The notes under the pieces were generated by a model that saw nothing but the letters and a program-made list of their open reading frames with translations, was not told the origin of the DNA and did no database searches. Both the position numbers and the translations under genes were made by a program. Positions 32,101 through 42,050 of a stretch of 64,000 nucleotides of DNA are shown one piece after another. Origin of the DNA: Sesamum alatum (taxonomy: Eukaryota; Streptophyta; Magnoliopsida; Lamiales; Pedaliaceae); NCBI GenBank assembly GCA_034509735.1, contig JACGWO010000004.1, forward strand, positions 9,591,395 through 9,655,394, in the 5' to 3' direction. Positions within the stretch are counted from its first letter, which is position 1, and each line of letters opens with the position of its first letter.

Positions 32101-32881
32101 ACGTCCAACCTGCCCACAGTTCCAACTGGGTTTGTTTTCTCTTGGTTTCTTGTTTTTGATGTCTTGTTTTTGTTAATGGTCTTGGAGTTCGTGTTTACAA
32201 TATTCACTTTCTTTTTTTCGATTATTAAATTAGGCCCAGGCTGATGCTCAACAGGCATCTTATAAGTCTGATTCCTGTGCTCTTCCTCTGTGCTAATAGC
32301 GACCATAAGATCATCTAGGGACACTATTCCTTTCTGATGCTTGACTGTCATGCCAAAACTTTCCCAAGATTTAGGAAATTTGTCCACTATGGACATGACC
32401 AGAAACTTCTCAGGAAACTTCATCTCGGCATCAGACAGAGCATGCTCAAGGTAGATAATCTCATGCGTCTGTTCAATTACAGAAGTTCCCTCAACCATCT
32501 GATATCTCATGAACTTGAAAATACAATACTTTTCGAGTCCTTTCTCTTCAGTATTATATTTCCTGTCCAAATTATCCCATAACGATTTTGCAATGTATGA
32601 GTCGGAACAATAGACATCAAAGAGCGTATTCGATATTGTTGACAAAATAGCCCTCGACCTGATCCCGTTTAGTCCACTGTAGAATCTCAGCGGTTTTGGG
32701 ATCTGTATCAGTTGGTTCAGGTCTAGTCACCTGAATCACCGATAAAAGTCCTTTCATCATCAACCATATTTTCATCTATTGTTGCCGGCGTTTGAAAAAC
32801 TGGCCCGAAAACTTATCTAGAAGGCCAAATAAGTCGACTTTTGGAGCAATCGGAATAGCGACAGAAACTGCGTCATCCATT
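31968..32881 (-). pseudogene. Copia gag remnant
   Basis: The frame 31968-32645 shows typical copia gag sequence: LWDNLDRKYNTEEKG, FKFMRYQMVEGTSVIEQTHE, LSDAEMKFPEKFLVMSIVDK and LDDLMVAISTEEEHR. An upstream ATG at 32881 starts MDDAVSVAIPIAPKVD, which fits the family's N-terminus, but stops separate the two. Gag would form the particle shell. Confidence 0.75.
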
Positions 32882-32958
32882 TAAATAATAGAACAGAAAG
32901 TCAACAAGATTTTTAAATCTTGAAATTCGATTTCAATTTCAAAACAGCAGCAAAAAAA

Positions 32959-33135
32959 TTGAGTTTTGTTCCAACCAAATCCAATTTTTTGAAAACACTA
33001 TAATTTCTTCAAGAATGTTGGAAATTTTTTTCAAGAAATCGTAGTACAGTTTTTAAAATACAATCAGATTTTAACAAACAGTTTTAGAAACCAAATGCGC
33101 AAAACAAAAACATTTGAATAAACAGTAAAACAACT
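32959..33135 (-). repeat. Inverted duplication, left arm (copia leader)
   Basis: The stretch with 'ccaaccaaatccaatttttt', 'aacactataatttcttcaag' and 'gtagtacagtttt' is repeated in reverse complement at 34188-34345 with about 85% identity by eye. The left arm is the untranslated leader of the decayed copia, just upstream of its gag. Confidence 0.8.
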
Positions 33136-33342
33136 ATCAGATTTTGCTCGATTCTCCAAGATTTCGAGAGTTGTTCTTTAGTTTCAATAGGCGTTTTAGT
33201 ATTGTTTGATGTGTTCTTTGGTACAGTGCAGTACTGTAAGAACGAGAACCGTCTTATCGTAGAAGAAGTTGCGTAGTATCGGTGCACAAGAATACGGGAC
33301 ACATAATTTCTTCAAGGCAAATAGAAGCAATTATGTGATTGG

Positions 33343-34094
33343 CTTAATTGCATTTACTGCCTCGTATATTAGGGGGGTGGCAAAATAAGGACCCTATAAA
33401 TAGGGGTGGCAAATAGTGCCCCGGAATTAAATATTCTTTTGAAATTGTAGAACTTCGACAACCGAATTTTTTAAACTGGCCGGAATTTGATGATGTGGAG
33501 AAATTAGGGTTTTTTTGGGGGGGAAAGCTGACTGTGCATGTTTTTGAAGACACCATGCCACATATGCGCTGACATGGAAAAAATTGTATAAAATAAATTT
33601 TAAGTTTATATTATGTATATAATTAATTATAAAAATAAAATTATTTTTTAATATAAATTTAAAAAATAAAATTATTATATAATATAAATAAAATTATTAT
33701 ATAATATATATTTAAAAAATTGTAAATTTTGTTTTAATTTATATTATATAAGAATAATAATTTTAGTTTTTATAATTTATTATTATAAAATACTAATTAT
33801 ATTTTTTATAATTTTAGGAGATTTTTCAAGTGTTTATGTGGTAGAAACAAATAAGAAAATATCTTAGTTGGCAATTTATTTTTTTATTATAATTTCATGT
33901 TAGCAAAAGCCCCAAAAAAAGCCCTAATTTTTGTCCATGTTAACAAATTTCGGCCACCTTATAAAATCCGGTGGCCAGAGTCCTGCAATTGTAAAAAAAA
34001 AATTAATTTCGGGGCACCAATTGCCACCCCTATATTTAGGGTCCTTATTTTGCAACCCCTTAATATACGGAGCAGTAAATGCAATTAAGTCTTC
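33343..34094. mobile_element. Foldback element (Mutator-like) in the copia leader
   Basis: 752 bp. The left end CTTAATTGCATTTACTGCCT matches the reversed right end CTTAATTGCATTTACTGCTC, and both continue with 'gtatatta.gggg', 'gcaaaataaggaccctaaat' and 'aggggtggcaa'. A perfect 9-bp target duplication TGTGATTGG flanks it (33334-33342 and 34095-34103). The right end has 5 extra bases before the duplication. The interior is A+T-rich and non-coding. Confidence 0.8.
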
Positions 34095-34187
34095 TGTGAT
34101 TGGTTGGTTTTTATGCTTTGTATCGAGAGTTGTTACGATAAAACTCTCTCGTAGGTTTTCGATTTATATCATAATAACATATCTAAC

Positions 34188-34345
34188 TATTTTACTGTTT
34201 GTTCCAATGTGTTTCTTTTTGTGAATTTGGTTTCAAAAATTGTTTTTTGAAAACTGTACTATGATTGCTTGAAAACTTTTTCTAACATTCTTGAAGAAAT
34301 TATAGTGTTTTGAAAAAATTGGATTTGGTTGGAAGAAAACTCAAC
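34188..34345 (+). repeat. Inverted duplication, right arm (second copia leader piece)
   Basis: Reverse complement of 32959-33135. It ends abruptly at 'gaagaaaactcaac' where the gag side of the leader should follow. It is therefore a fragment of a second, plus-oriented copy of the same family, or of a local inverted duplication. Confidence 0.75.
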
Positions 34346-34355
34346 ATTGCACCTG

Positions 34356-34607
34356 AACACCCTACCTAATGGCCACTGTCGGCCCCAAACAATCTGCTCT
34401 GCCCCAAATCCACCCATGGACTTCCACACACTCTAGCCAATGTTACCCCCTTGCAACTCGCCCCTCCCCCCCCCCCCCCCAAAACAAAAACACATAATAA
34501 TACTATTAATATATATTATATTAATATAATGTAATATTTATTAATTATTTATGTTTGGGATTTTTTATTTTTAACTTAATACATATTTATAAGGTATTGA
34601 TACATAT
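34356..34607. other. Spacer with a short C-rich tract
   Basis: 34370-34490 is C/A-rich with a run of 14 C near 34467-34481. The A+T-rich flanks hold no gene. It resembles the C-rich tract at 16354 in composition only. Confidence 0.5.
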
Positions 34608-34887
34608 CTATACTAATATAAAAGAAATGCACTTTTTACTCATAAATGGTGGTTTGTGACACCACTACATCAACTTTTTTGTTGTGCCGATAATGCATTT
34701 AAGTTGGTTTTTTCTTTTCTTTCCTTCTTTTCTTTTTGAAATGTGCTATGTTGGATATTTTATTCTTATTTATAATATCTTTTAAAGTGTGAAAGATTAT
34801 TTATTATATGCACGCAAGGACAACGTGCCAGGTCAACTAAATTATTTTGTATAATATATATACATATATATATATATATATCAATAT
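34608..34887 (+). mobile_element. Possible Helitron 5' end fragment
   Basis: 'tctatactaatataaaagaa' at about 34609 is the 5' consensus seen in many plant Helitrons (TC start, 'ctatactaatataaaag'). A matching CTRR end was not found before the next element. (TA)n lies at 34858-34880. Confidence 0.4.
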
Positions 34888-35173
34888 GGAAAAAATTGCA
34901 ATTTTCGTCCGGTAACTTGGGGAGTGGCAATTTTGGTCCTGTACGAATTGATTTTCATAATCTAGTCCTGTAACTTTAAAAATTTTACAATTTTGGTCCA
35001 TTTGGCTAGAAAATCGCATGTGTCGGGCACATGACCTTGATAATTGGGGCTTTCTGGCGAGATGGGACTAAAATTGCCAAATTTTCAAAGTTATAGGACT
35101 AATTCTAACAATTTGTAAAGGACCAAAATTGCCACTCCCCTAAGTTACAGGATGAAAAAAACAATTTTTCCCC
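34888..35173. mobile_element. Foldback MITE
   Basis: 286 bp. The left end GGAAAAAATTGCAATTTTCG and reversed right end GGGGAAAAATTGTTTTTTTC are followed on both arms by 'cctgtaactt.gggagtggca' and 'attttggtcc'. The two arms are nearly complete complements. No target duplication was detected, so the superfamily is uncertain. Confidence 0.65.
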
Positions 35174-35349
35174 TAAAAAACTCATTTTTTTTTTTGCTGA
35201 AAATTTCACTTTTTCTACTCCTCAAAAGAAATAAATTAATAATAATGTGAACAATTCAAAAATTAGAGATTAAAAATATATTTTTCAAACTCTGTAAATT
35301 AACAAGCCCCCAGTTTGGTGAGAGGGTTGTGTTGAACAAATAGGCTATA
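35174..35349. other. Target DNA of the gypsy element, left side
   Basis: A+T-rich, no ORF. It ends in CTATA, the target copied on the other side of the gypsy insertion at 40646-40650. Confidence 0.6.
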
Positions 35350-35722
35350 TGATGTGGAGAAAAAACCGAATTTGCAAGAAGACCCTCCAATTTATGGATA
35401 ATTGCACAAAGGCCCCAAATGGAAGTTGAGGGAAGTTAAAAGAAGTTGAGGGAAGTTGAGGAGAAGGAAGTTGAAAAGAAAGTGGGCTAGCAAAATGACG
35501 AAAATGCCCTCAACTGATTAATTTTAGGCCATAGGATTAAAGGGCAACGTTGTAATTTCACCCCCTAAAATTTACTATAAATAGGGGGTGAATTCATTGT
35601 TAAACTTACTTTTTTTTGAATAGAAATATAACTTTCGACATTTCTTTTCTTTTATTACGCTTCTTGAATTCGTTTGGTGCACACGTGCTTAGGCTACGTA
35701 CTTTCCGAATTATACATCATCA
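35350..35722 (+). repeat. 5' LTR of the gypsy element
   Basis: 373 bp, TGATGTGGAG...ATACATCATCA. Internal 'ggaagttgagggaagtt' direct repeats are present (35421-35470). It is the partner of 40274-40645. Confidence 0.95.
35575..35584 (+). promoter_or_regulatory. TATA box of the gypsy LTR
   Basis: CTATAAATAG followed by GGGG and, 30-40 bp on, the probable start of the transcript. The same motif is in the other LTR at 40499-40508. Confidence 0.6.
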
Positions 35723-35724
35723 GC

Positions 35725-35742
35725 TTGGCGCCGTCTGTGGGA
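35725..35742 (+). other. Primer binding site of the gypsy element
   Basis: TTGGCGCCGTCTGTGGGA starts 2 nt after the LTR. TGGCGCC at this place is the 3'-tRNA-complementary motif common in plant gypsy elements. I do not assign the tRNA species. Confidence 0.8.
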
Positions 35743-35762
35743 ATCCAGTCTAGGCATCAAAG

Positions 35763-36520
35763 ATGAACACCAGGTCGAGGGCAAGAAGTGTGAACGTGAG
35801 GCAAGAGGATCCTGAAAGAAGAGGAGAGGAATAGGTCGAGGCCCACGCCTCGGAGAGTCCACCAGCGCACTGCCATGAGGAGGAGAGGCGGGAAGAGGTC
35901 CAGGCCCATGCCTCGGAGAGTCCACCAGCGTACCCAGGAGGAGGAGAGGCAGGAAGAGGTCGAGGCCCACGCCTCGGAGAGTCCACCGGCGCACCGCCAG
36001 GAGGAGAAGAGGCAGGAAGAGGTCGAGGCCCACGCCTCGGAGAGTCCACCAGCGCACCGCCAGGAGGAGGAGAGGCAGGAAGAGGTCAAGGCCCACGCCT
36101 CGGAGATTCCACCGGCGTAGCGTCAGGAGGAGGAGAGGCAGGAAGAGGTCGAGGCCCACGCCTCAGAGAATCCATCTGCGCTCCCAGGAGGAGGAGAGGG
36201 CTTCCCTCAGCAGGAGCAAGGCCCACGCCTTGGAGAATCCACCTGCGCACCCAGGAGCAAGGAAAGGGCTCCCCCCAGCAGGAGCAAGGCTCACGCCTTG
36301 GAGAATCCACCTGCGCACCCAGGAGGAGGAGAGGGCTCCCCCAGCAGGAGCAAGGCCCACGCCTTGGAGAGTCCACTTGCGCACCCAGGAGGAGGAAAGG
36401 CAAGCTGAAGGAGTCGAGGCTCCACCTCCACCCCCAGTTATTCAGATAACTCTCAAAACTCTTCGCCAGTTGGTGGAGGATGCATTCGCCCAAGACATCA
36501 AGCCGCCGAAAGGGCCGTAG
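35763..36520 (+). pseudogene. Gag-like ORF with 21-residue repeats
   Basis: The first ATG (35763) gives MNTRSRARSVNVRQEDPERR, then a stop at 35831-35833. The same frame continues as repeats of EERQEEVEAHASESPPAHRQ (frame 35875-36120) with another stop at the 36118 TAG, and ends with VIQITLKTLRQLVEDAFAQD (stop at about 36520). The last stretch resembles the N-terminal part of Tat-type gag. Both stops fall inside repeat units and look like point changes or small indels. The acidic/basic repeat part has no known catalytic role. Confidence 0.6.
35822..36395 (+). repeat. Tandem repeats, about 9 units of about 60-68 bp
   Basis: Units begin with 'gaggaggagaggcaggaaga', pass through 'cccacgcctcggagagtcca' and end 'gcgcaccgccag'. 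The first six are about 63 bp (21 codons). The last three carry 'gggctccccccagcaggagc' and are slightly longer. Antisense frames over this array are artefacts of the repeat. Confidence 0.9.
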
Positions 36521-38014
36521 AGGAAGGTAAAGGGTCTCCTTAGGGCAGAAGAAAGTAAGCATGAAAGCGGACATGTGCCCCCGGGGGATTTAACTCAGTA
36601 CACCCCCTGGACCTCGCGGATTCGAACGCTCGATGCAGCCAAGAAACAAGGATTGAGATCGAGACCGTAGCTCGGAGGAATGCCACTACTTGGAGAAGGA
36701 GGTAAGGAGCTGATCCGAAGAGATGACTTACGAGAATTCGTGGGACAAGGAAAACAAGAGCTCCAGGAAACCGCTTCTGAAGACAGGCACGTGGTATGTG
36801 GGGGTGAAGCAGGAAGCAGAATGAGCTAGCAGGGACAACCTCCCAACTGCTTGAGTTATGAGGGTTACCTCGGGAGGCCCAATTAGAAGAGATACGAAGC
36901 AAGAGTCGCTCAGAAAGCGAAGCAAGATGAAGGAGCTGCGTGAGAACAAGCCAAAGTCACTCAGAGAGCAAGGCAAGCTGGAGGAGTTGCGGTGAGAGCA
37001 ATAGGACGCGATGCCAAACCATACCATCTTTGGCGAGAAGACAGCAGTGTCGCCAGCGGATCCAAAAACGAGTTGGAGTGCGATGCGCTGAGCAAGGGGA
37101 GAAAAGCTGACTTGTGTCATAGAAGCGACGTATGCAGGGGGAGAAAGCAGGAGTGGCATATGTGAGGGCGGATAGAGACTTCCAACCTGTGGTCAAGCAG
37201 TAAGAGGGAGGCAGCGAAGCTAGGGGAGCAGATGACCAAGCACTTACCAAACATCCAAGCGTTAAGAAGGAAGTCGGTGGGTTCACCCCAGAATAAATTC
37301 CGTGGTCATGCAAGGAAGGGACGAACGAACTCATGAAGTCAGCCAACTTATTGCCTCCTTCAGAGAGCGAGAGAATAACCCTACTGAGTCGAGAGCGACA
37401 CGAAGTGAACGTAGTGTGGGAAGAAGCCTTGACGGTGAAGAGCGCTTCATCAAGCTGGGAAGAAGGTTTGGAAGAAGATTGAGAATTTGAGATTTTGCTT
37501 CAAGAGTCCAAAGAACCCCAAGGAAGCAAGGGTAAGTCGAGCTAGGTCAGCAGAGCTCATGGTAATTGGAAGTAAGCTGCATAAGAGAGATTTTTTTTGC
37601 AAACCACATCTTGGATACGTCGGTGAGGATTAAGCAGAGTAGAAAGAGGGAGGCTGCGTAATCACTCCGAAGGTAGAGTGATAGCATGCCAGGCCCCGAA
37701 GCGAGGACACCTCTGGCCTACCGAGCGTAAGGAAGCATGGAAGTTAGTGAAAGACTCCAAGGATGCCAGGAGCATGCCGGCGTCATTCACGCCCCAGCGG
37801 GAAGTATGGACCTTCGCAACATCCCGTTCGGATGAGCAGGCGGAAGTAACCGGCAGGGTAGTCTTCCAAAATTTGAAGACAAGGCTAGAAGACGCCAAAG
37901 GCAATTGAGTAGAGGAGCTTCCGGGAGCTCAATGGGCATATCAAACCACCTCACGTCAAAGCACGGGGGAAACCCCCGCTCAGTCTGGTATACGGGTCGA
38001 AAGCCGTCATCCCA
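36521..38014 (+). other. Gypsy interior, no domain recognised
   Basis: About 1.5 kb, purine-rich on the plus strand, with short frames only and no RT, protease or RNase H motif. It may be scrambled gag/pol or filler, as in large non-autonomous retroelements. Confidence 0.5.
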
Positions 38015-38383
38015 GTGGAGATTGGAGAAGAGACACTCAGAGTGAAATGCTACGAGCCGACTAGCAACAAAAGTAAAAGGAGAGTCGACCTGGATTTTCT
38101 GGAGGAGCTAAGGAGCAGCGCAAATATCAGGACTGAAGCATACAAAACATTGATGGCGAGAGCCTGCAATGACGGAGTTAGACACCGAGGCTTCCAAGTG
38201 GGCGACCTCGTGTTGAGGAGGGCTGATGCCACAGGTAACATTGGGAAGCTGGACGCCAAATGGGTCGGACCATATCAAGTGATTAAGATTGTGGGGAAAG
38301 GAACGTACCGCCTGCAAAAATTGGATGGAAAAGAAGTACCACGTATTTTGAATGTGGTCAACCTGAAGAAGTATTTTGTATAA
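38015..38383 (+). pseudogene. Gypsy integrase C-terminal domain remnant
   Basis: A 122-codon frame with the end of a gypsy integrase: FQVGDLVLRRADATGNIGKL, AKWVGPYQVIKIVGKGTYRL and NVVNLKKYFV before a stop. This C-terminal 'GDLVLRR...W.GPY.V' module is typical of the Tat/Ogre group. The catalytic DDE core should precede it but is not present. The frame opens at 38015 only because an ATG happens to lie there. Confidence 0.8.
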
Positions 38384-38515
38384 ATTTTATTTCTGCATTT
38401 TAAGTTGTATGATGTTTTATAATTTGAGACTTTCTTATACCTCCAATCGTGGTAATAAAATTTTCTTTTGACGAGTTCTTGTCGCTTATATGTTTTATTT
38501 TTCAGAAAAAAGGGG

Positions 38516-39065
38516 GATTGCCCCGAGATAATAAAGAGAGGGACTGCCTCTCACAGGGGGATTGCCCCGAGATAATAAAGAGAGGGATTGCCTCTCACAG
38601 GGAGATTGCCCCGAGATAATAAAAAGAGGGACTGCCTCTCATGGGGGACTGCCCCTAATACTTAAACATCATCTAAAAGAGAGGGACTGCCTCTCACAGG
38701 GGGATTGTCCCGAGATAATAAAGAGAGGGACTGCCTCTCATAGGGGGAGTGCCCCTAATACTTAAACATCATCTAAAAGAGAGGGACTGCCTCTCATAGG
38801 GGGATTGCCCCTCACATTAATACTATATCTATAAGAGGGGGACTGCCCCTCACAGTATTATTTCGTCTAAAAGAGGGGGATGACCCCTCATGTTAATATT
38901 TTACCTAAAAGAGGGGATGACCCCTCACCTTAATATCTTGTTTGAAAGAGGGGGATTGCCCTTCTATCCAGAAAAGAGGGGGTTTACCCTTCACCTTGAT
39001 ATTCAATTCAACTTATAAGTATTTAGTTTAATATTTTGCTTGTAAGAGGGGGATTGCCCCTTACA
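38516..39065 (+). repeat. Tandem repeats of a GGGACTGCC-rich unit
   Basis: Units of about 42 bp, 'gagggactgcctctcacagg' then 'gggattgccccgagataata', occur from 38516 to about 38800. They continue rightwards in longer, more diverged form ('gagggggactgcccctca') to about 39065. The unit contains short self-complementary blocks (GGGGA...TCCCC). It lies in the 3' untranslated part of the gypsy element. Confidence 0.85.
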
Positions 39066-40273
39066 TTTGAAAGTTAATTCGAGAAAAAACAACTTAACAT
39101 AATAAGCGATAGAGAAACAAAATTTGATAACATAGTAAAAAAGAACCCTTGCGAAATTCCAAAAATATTTTGATAAGAAGAACTCTTAAGAAGTTCCTCA
39201 AATGACAAAGAACGCCCGCGAAGTTACAGAGTGTCCCAACCGAGGGAACTACTACAGAGCTTTCGAAGAGATCAATATGATGCGTCGCGACGTGAGGTGA
39301 TCTAAATGTAACGCAACGCAACACAATTACAATAATCGTCAAAGGGGCAAGGTCCCCCTCGCCACCACGGCGGCAGACAAGGTTGCAGAGGATGTAGGAG
39401 CAAACAACAACATCTCCTTTCCATGACAAAAAGCGAGAACTGACTCACAAATCGCGCCTGCAAGAACAACACACCAAGCCTCTAGAAAAAAAACGTTTTA
39501 CAACTATGGAGAGGAAGGGATAGAAGAACGAGTCCTTAACAAACTCTCCCAAAGATGAACAAGATATCGAAAAGCCACAAGAGAGGGAGTGGCGCCGAGA
39601 TCCTACATGCCTCGGCCACTTCCAGGCCGAGACGCATGCCTCGGTCAGGCCATTATCCACCATCGACGGATCCGCCATTGATGGACCCCTGACGACGCAT
39701 CCTTGGACATTTTCTTGAAGTGCATAACATCCTAAAAACCTTTCGGACTGACAAATCATTTATGTTTTCTCCAGATTAACAAATGATGACTTTTTGAAGT
39801 CGAACGGGAAAAACTACTGCAAGGAAAGAGATAAAGAGCCATATACTCGAGCCAACTCGTTTCGACATCTTTTTGGGATGGGGCGGAGACCAAGTAGGCA
39901 GACCGAACAAAGCAAGAGAAAGAAAGTCAGAATATCCAACCAAGTGTATAGATAGAAGATAAGGAATCCTAACAAGGGAAGGAATTGAGCCAAGAGTAGA
40001 GTCGAAAGAGAAAGAGCCTACATGAAGAAGGGTGCCAAGAAGGAAGAAACCCATGGCAGAAGTGGAAGGTCAAGGAAAAAGAGCCCTAGTAGAAGAGGGA
40101 GCAAGAAGAAAAAAGAGCTCCAGTAAAAGGAGGATTTGTGCCAAGAGGAATCCCAGAAGAACAAGACCCTACATCAAAAGGGAACATTATCAAGAAGAAG
40201 AAGAAGATCAGAATCAACTTGCTGATTGGAACTTTCAGGTTTCCAAAGAAATACCTGAAAGTTGGGGGTCTAC
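39066..40273 (+). other. Gypsy 3' interior and polypurine tract
   Basis: About 1.2 kb with no recognised domain. Minus-strand frames in this part are long but show no motif. The last bases, GTTGGGGGTCTAC (40261-40273), form the purine tract immediately before the 3' LTR. Confidence 0.5.
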
Positions 40274-40645
40274 TGATGTGGAGAAAAAACCGAATTTGCA
40301 AGAAGACTCTCCAATTTATGGATAATTGCACAAAGGCCCCAAATGGAAGTTGAGGGAAGTTAAAAGAAGTTGAGGGAAGTTGAGGAGAAGGAAGTTGAAA
40401 AGAAAGTGGGCTAGCAAAATGACGAAAATGCCCTCAACTGATTAATTTTAGGCCATAGGATTAAATGGCAACGTTGTAATTTCACCCCCTAAAATTTACT
40501 ATAAATAGGGGTGAATTCATTGTTAAACTTACTTTTTTTTGAATAGAAATATAACTTTCTACATTTCTTTGCTTTTATTACCCTTCTTGAATTCGTTTGG
40601 TGCACACGTGCTTAGGCTACGTACTTTTCGAATTATACACCATCA
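40274..40645 (+). repeat. 3' LTR of the gypsy element
   Basis: 372 bp, TGATGTGGAG...ATACACCATCA, followed by CTATA. Confidence 0.95.
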
Positions 40646-40650
40646 CTATA

Positions 40651-40806
40651 AAAGTATTATTTTTACTAAAAAATCACCTATTGTTTACTCTTCTTAGAGC
40701 GATCTATCTATCTATGTATATTATAAGTGTGAATGATTTGCCATATTTTATGTTTCTTCCTTTTTCTGTAATGCCAATTATATCCTTTTCATATAATAGT
40801 AGATTA
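40651..40806. other. Target DNA between the gypsy and the Mutator-like element
   Basis: A+T-rich, with a short ATCT repeat at 40701-40712 and no gene. Confidence 0.5.
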
Positions 40807-40815
40807 TAAATTTTT

Positions 40816-42041
40816 GGATAAATTGCATAAAATCCCCCTGTGTTAAAATAATAAGCAAACAAAACCCTGTGTTTTGAAAAATATTGCATGCTTTCCCCTT
40901 CCATTAGTTGTTACTAACGGCGTTAAAATTTTGACCAAATTTCCCGTTATACCCTTATTAGATAGCCATTGATCTTCAACAATTAAAAAATGAATGGTCC
41001 AGATTTCAACTAATTTAAAATATATATATTTTTATTTATATATATACAATAATATATACTATATATATAGTATTATATATATAATGTAACAAGGGTGGCA
41101 ACGACCGCTGCCTCTGTGGGCGGCGACGGTGTCGTCGCCGAGCGCAAAGCGGGTGACGCGACGTCGCCCGTGCAGATGGGGGCGATGGCGGTCACCCCTT
41201 CAGAACGGGGCGACGCACCGTCGCCTACTCTTCTGGGCATCTGCCGTCGCCCAAATCCAGGGCGACGACGGTCGTCCACTACACTGTGCGGCCGCCGTCG
41301 CCCAGATCCAGGCGATGGGCTCCCCCGCGGTGGCCGATGGCGAGCGACGAAGGAGACGAGGCGGTGGTGATTTTTCTTTTAAATATTATTTATATAAATA
41401 ATATATTTTAAATATTATTTACATAAATAATTGTTTAAATAATTTGATATACTTTCTTTTATTTGGATATTAATTAATACATTTTATGTATAAATAGAAT
41501 ATTTTGAAAAATATTTAACCAGAATAATAATTTAATTTTGTTAAATTTTGTATTTTTTTTGTATTTAGAATTTTAAATTTTAAAAACATACATATGATGT
41601 ATTTTTATATTTAAATTAATAGATTTCATAAATGAATATAATTTATTAAAAATGTTTGACTAAATAATAATTTAAAATTAATCAAATATATAATTTATTG
41701 AAATATATTAAACTAAATAATAATTTAAATCAATTAATTGAAAAATATAATATTAAAGAAAGGGAGCAAAATAAATCTATACACTTAAAATAACCTTAAA
41801 AAAGGCAAAAAAGTGAAAGGGGGCAAAATAGACATTTACACCTTTAAAATTACCTCAAAATAGGCCAAAAACAAGACTCACTAGCACAATGCGCGAATGT
41901 GAAATACTCTCAATTAGTTTCTAACGGAAAGGGATTTTTTTTGCTGTATTTTATAAACACAAGGGCTTTTTTGCCTATAAACTTAACACAGGGGGATTTT
42001 ACGCTATTTCACCAAAACACAGGGGGTTATACAATTTACCC
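40816..42041. mobile_element. Mutator-like element carrying a G+C-rich insert (Pack-MULE candidate)
   Basis: 1226 bp. The left end GGATAAATTGCATAAAATCC is followed by 'ccctgtgtt' and an 'ttactaacggcgtta' block. The reversed right end is GGGTAAATTGTATAACCCCC followed by 'tgtgttttgg' and 'cgttagaaac'. The arms are over 100 bp. A perfect 9-bp target duplication TAAATTTTT is present (40807-40815 and 42042-42050). Between A+T-rich inner flanks lies a G+C-rich block at 41093-41372. No transposase is present. The same family recurs at 63271. Confidence 0.85.
41093..41372. other. G+C-rich insert inside the Mutator-like element
   Basis: About 280 bp of CpG-rich sequence ('ggcgacggtgtcgtcgccg', 'cgtcgcccaaatccagggcg') in a region that is otherwise more than 75% A+T. 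Frames are open in several phases but show no domain, and the 'cgtcgccca' word recurs, so part may be a degenerate repeat. It fits captured gene DNA, but the source cannot be named. Confidence 0.55.
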
Positions 42042-42050
42042 TAAATTTTT

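Larger units (their letters stand above)
27911..33333 (-). mobile_element. Decayed copia element lacking its 5' LTR
   Basis: The minus-strand order is leader (33.3-32.9 kb), gag, protease, integrase, RT, RNase H, polypurine tract and a 3' LTR of about 570 bp (to 28479). The coding region is split by many stops and frameshifts. No second LTR was found on the right. Instead the leader runs to a foldback element at 33343 and an inverted copy of the leader follows. It is older than the copia at 5053-10826 and of a different family. Confidence 0.85.
35350..40645 (+). mobile_element. Non-autonomous Ty3/gypsy element (Tat-like)
   Basis: 5296 bp with LTRs 35350-35722 and 40274-40645, a perfect CTATA target duplication (35345-35349 and 40646-40650), a primer site just inside the left LTR and a purine tract before the right LTR. 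The LTRs differ at 7 positions plus one indel by eye (about 2%), giving a moderately young insertion. The interior keeps a gag-like N-terminus with repeats and an integrase C-terminus. Protease, RT and RNase H are missing, so it must have relied on another element's enzymes. Confidence 0.92.

Noticed and set aside
35710..36574. Long minus-strand frames with LPLLLL and similar repeats
   Set aside because: They are the reverse complement of the in-frame plus-strand repeat array of the gypsy element. The repeat keeps several frames open.
38516..39065. Regular 42-bp repeats as a CRISPR-like array
   Set aside because: The repeats are contiguous without unique spacers and lie inside a plant gypsy element.
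39094..40331. Minus-strand frames in the gypsy 3' interior as an antisense ORF like those of some Tat elements
   Set aside because: The frames are short, with no similarity I can recognise. Without a family comparison the idea cannot be supported.
41095..41401. Two overlapping plus frames and one minus frame in the G+C-rich block as genes
   Set aside because: Open frames in several phases are expected from high G+C content. No domain or start context supports any of them.
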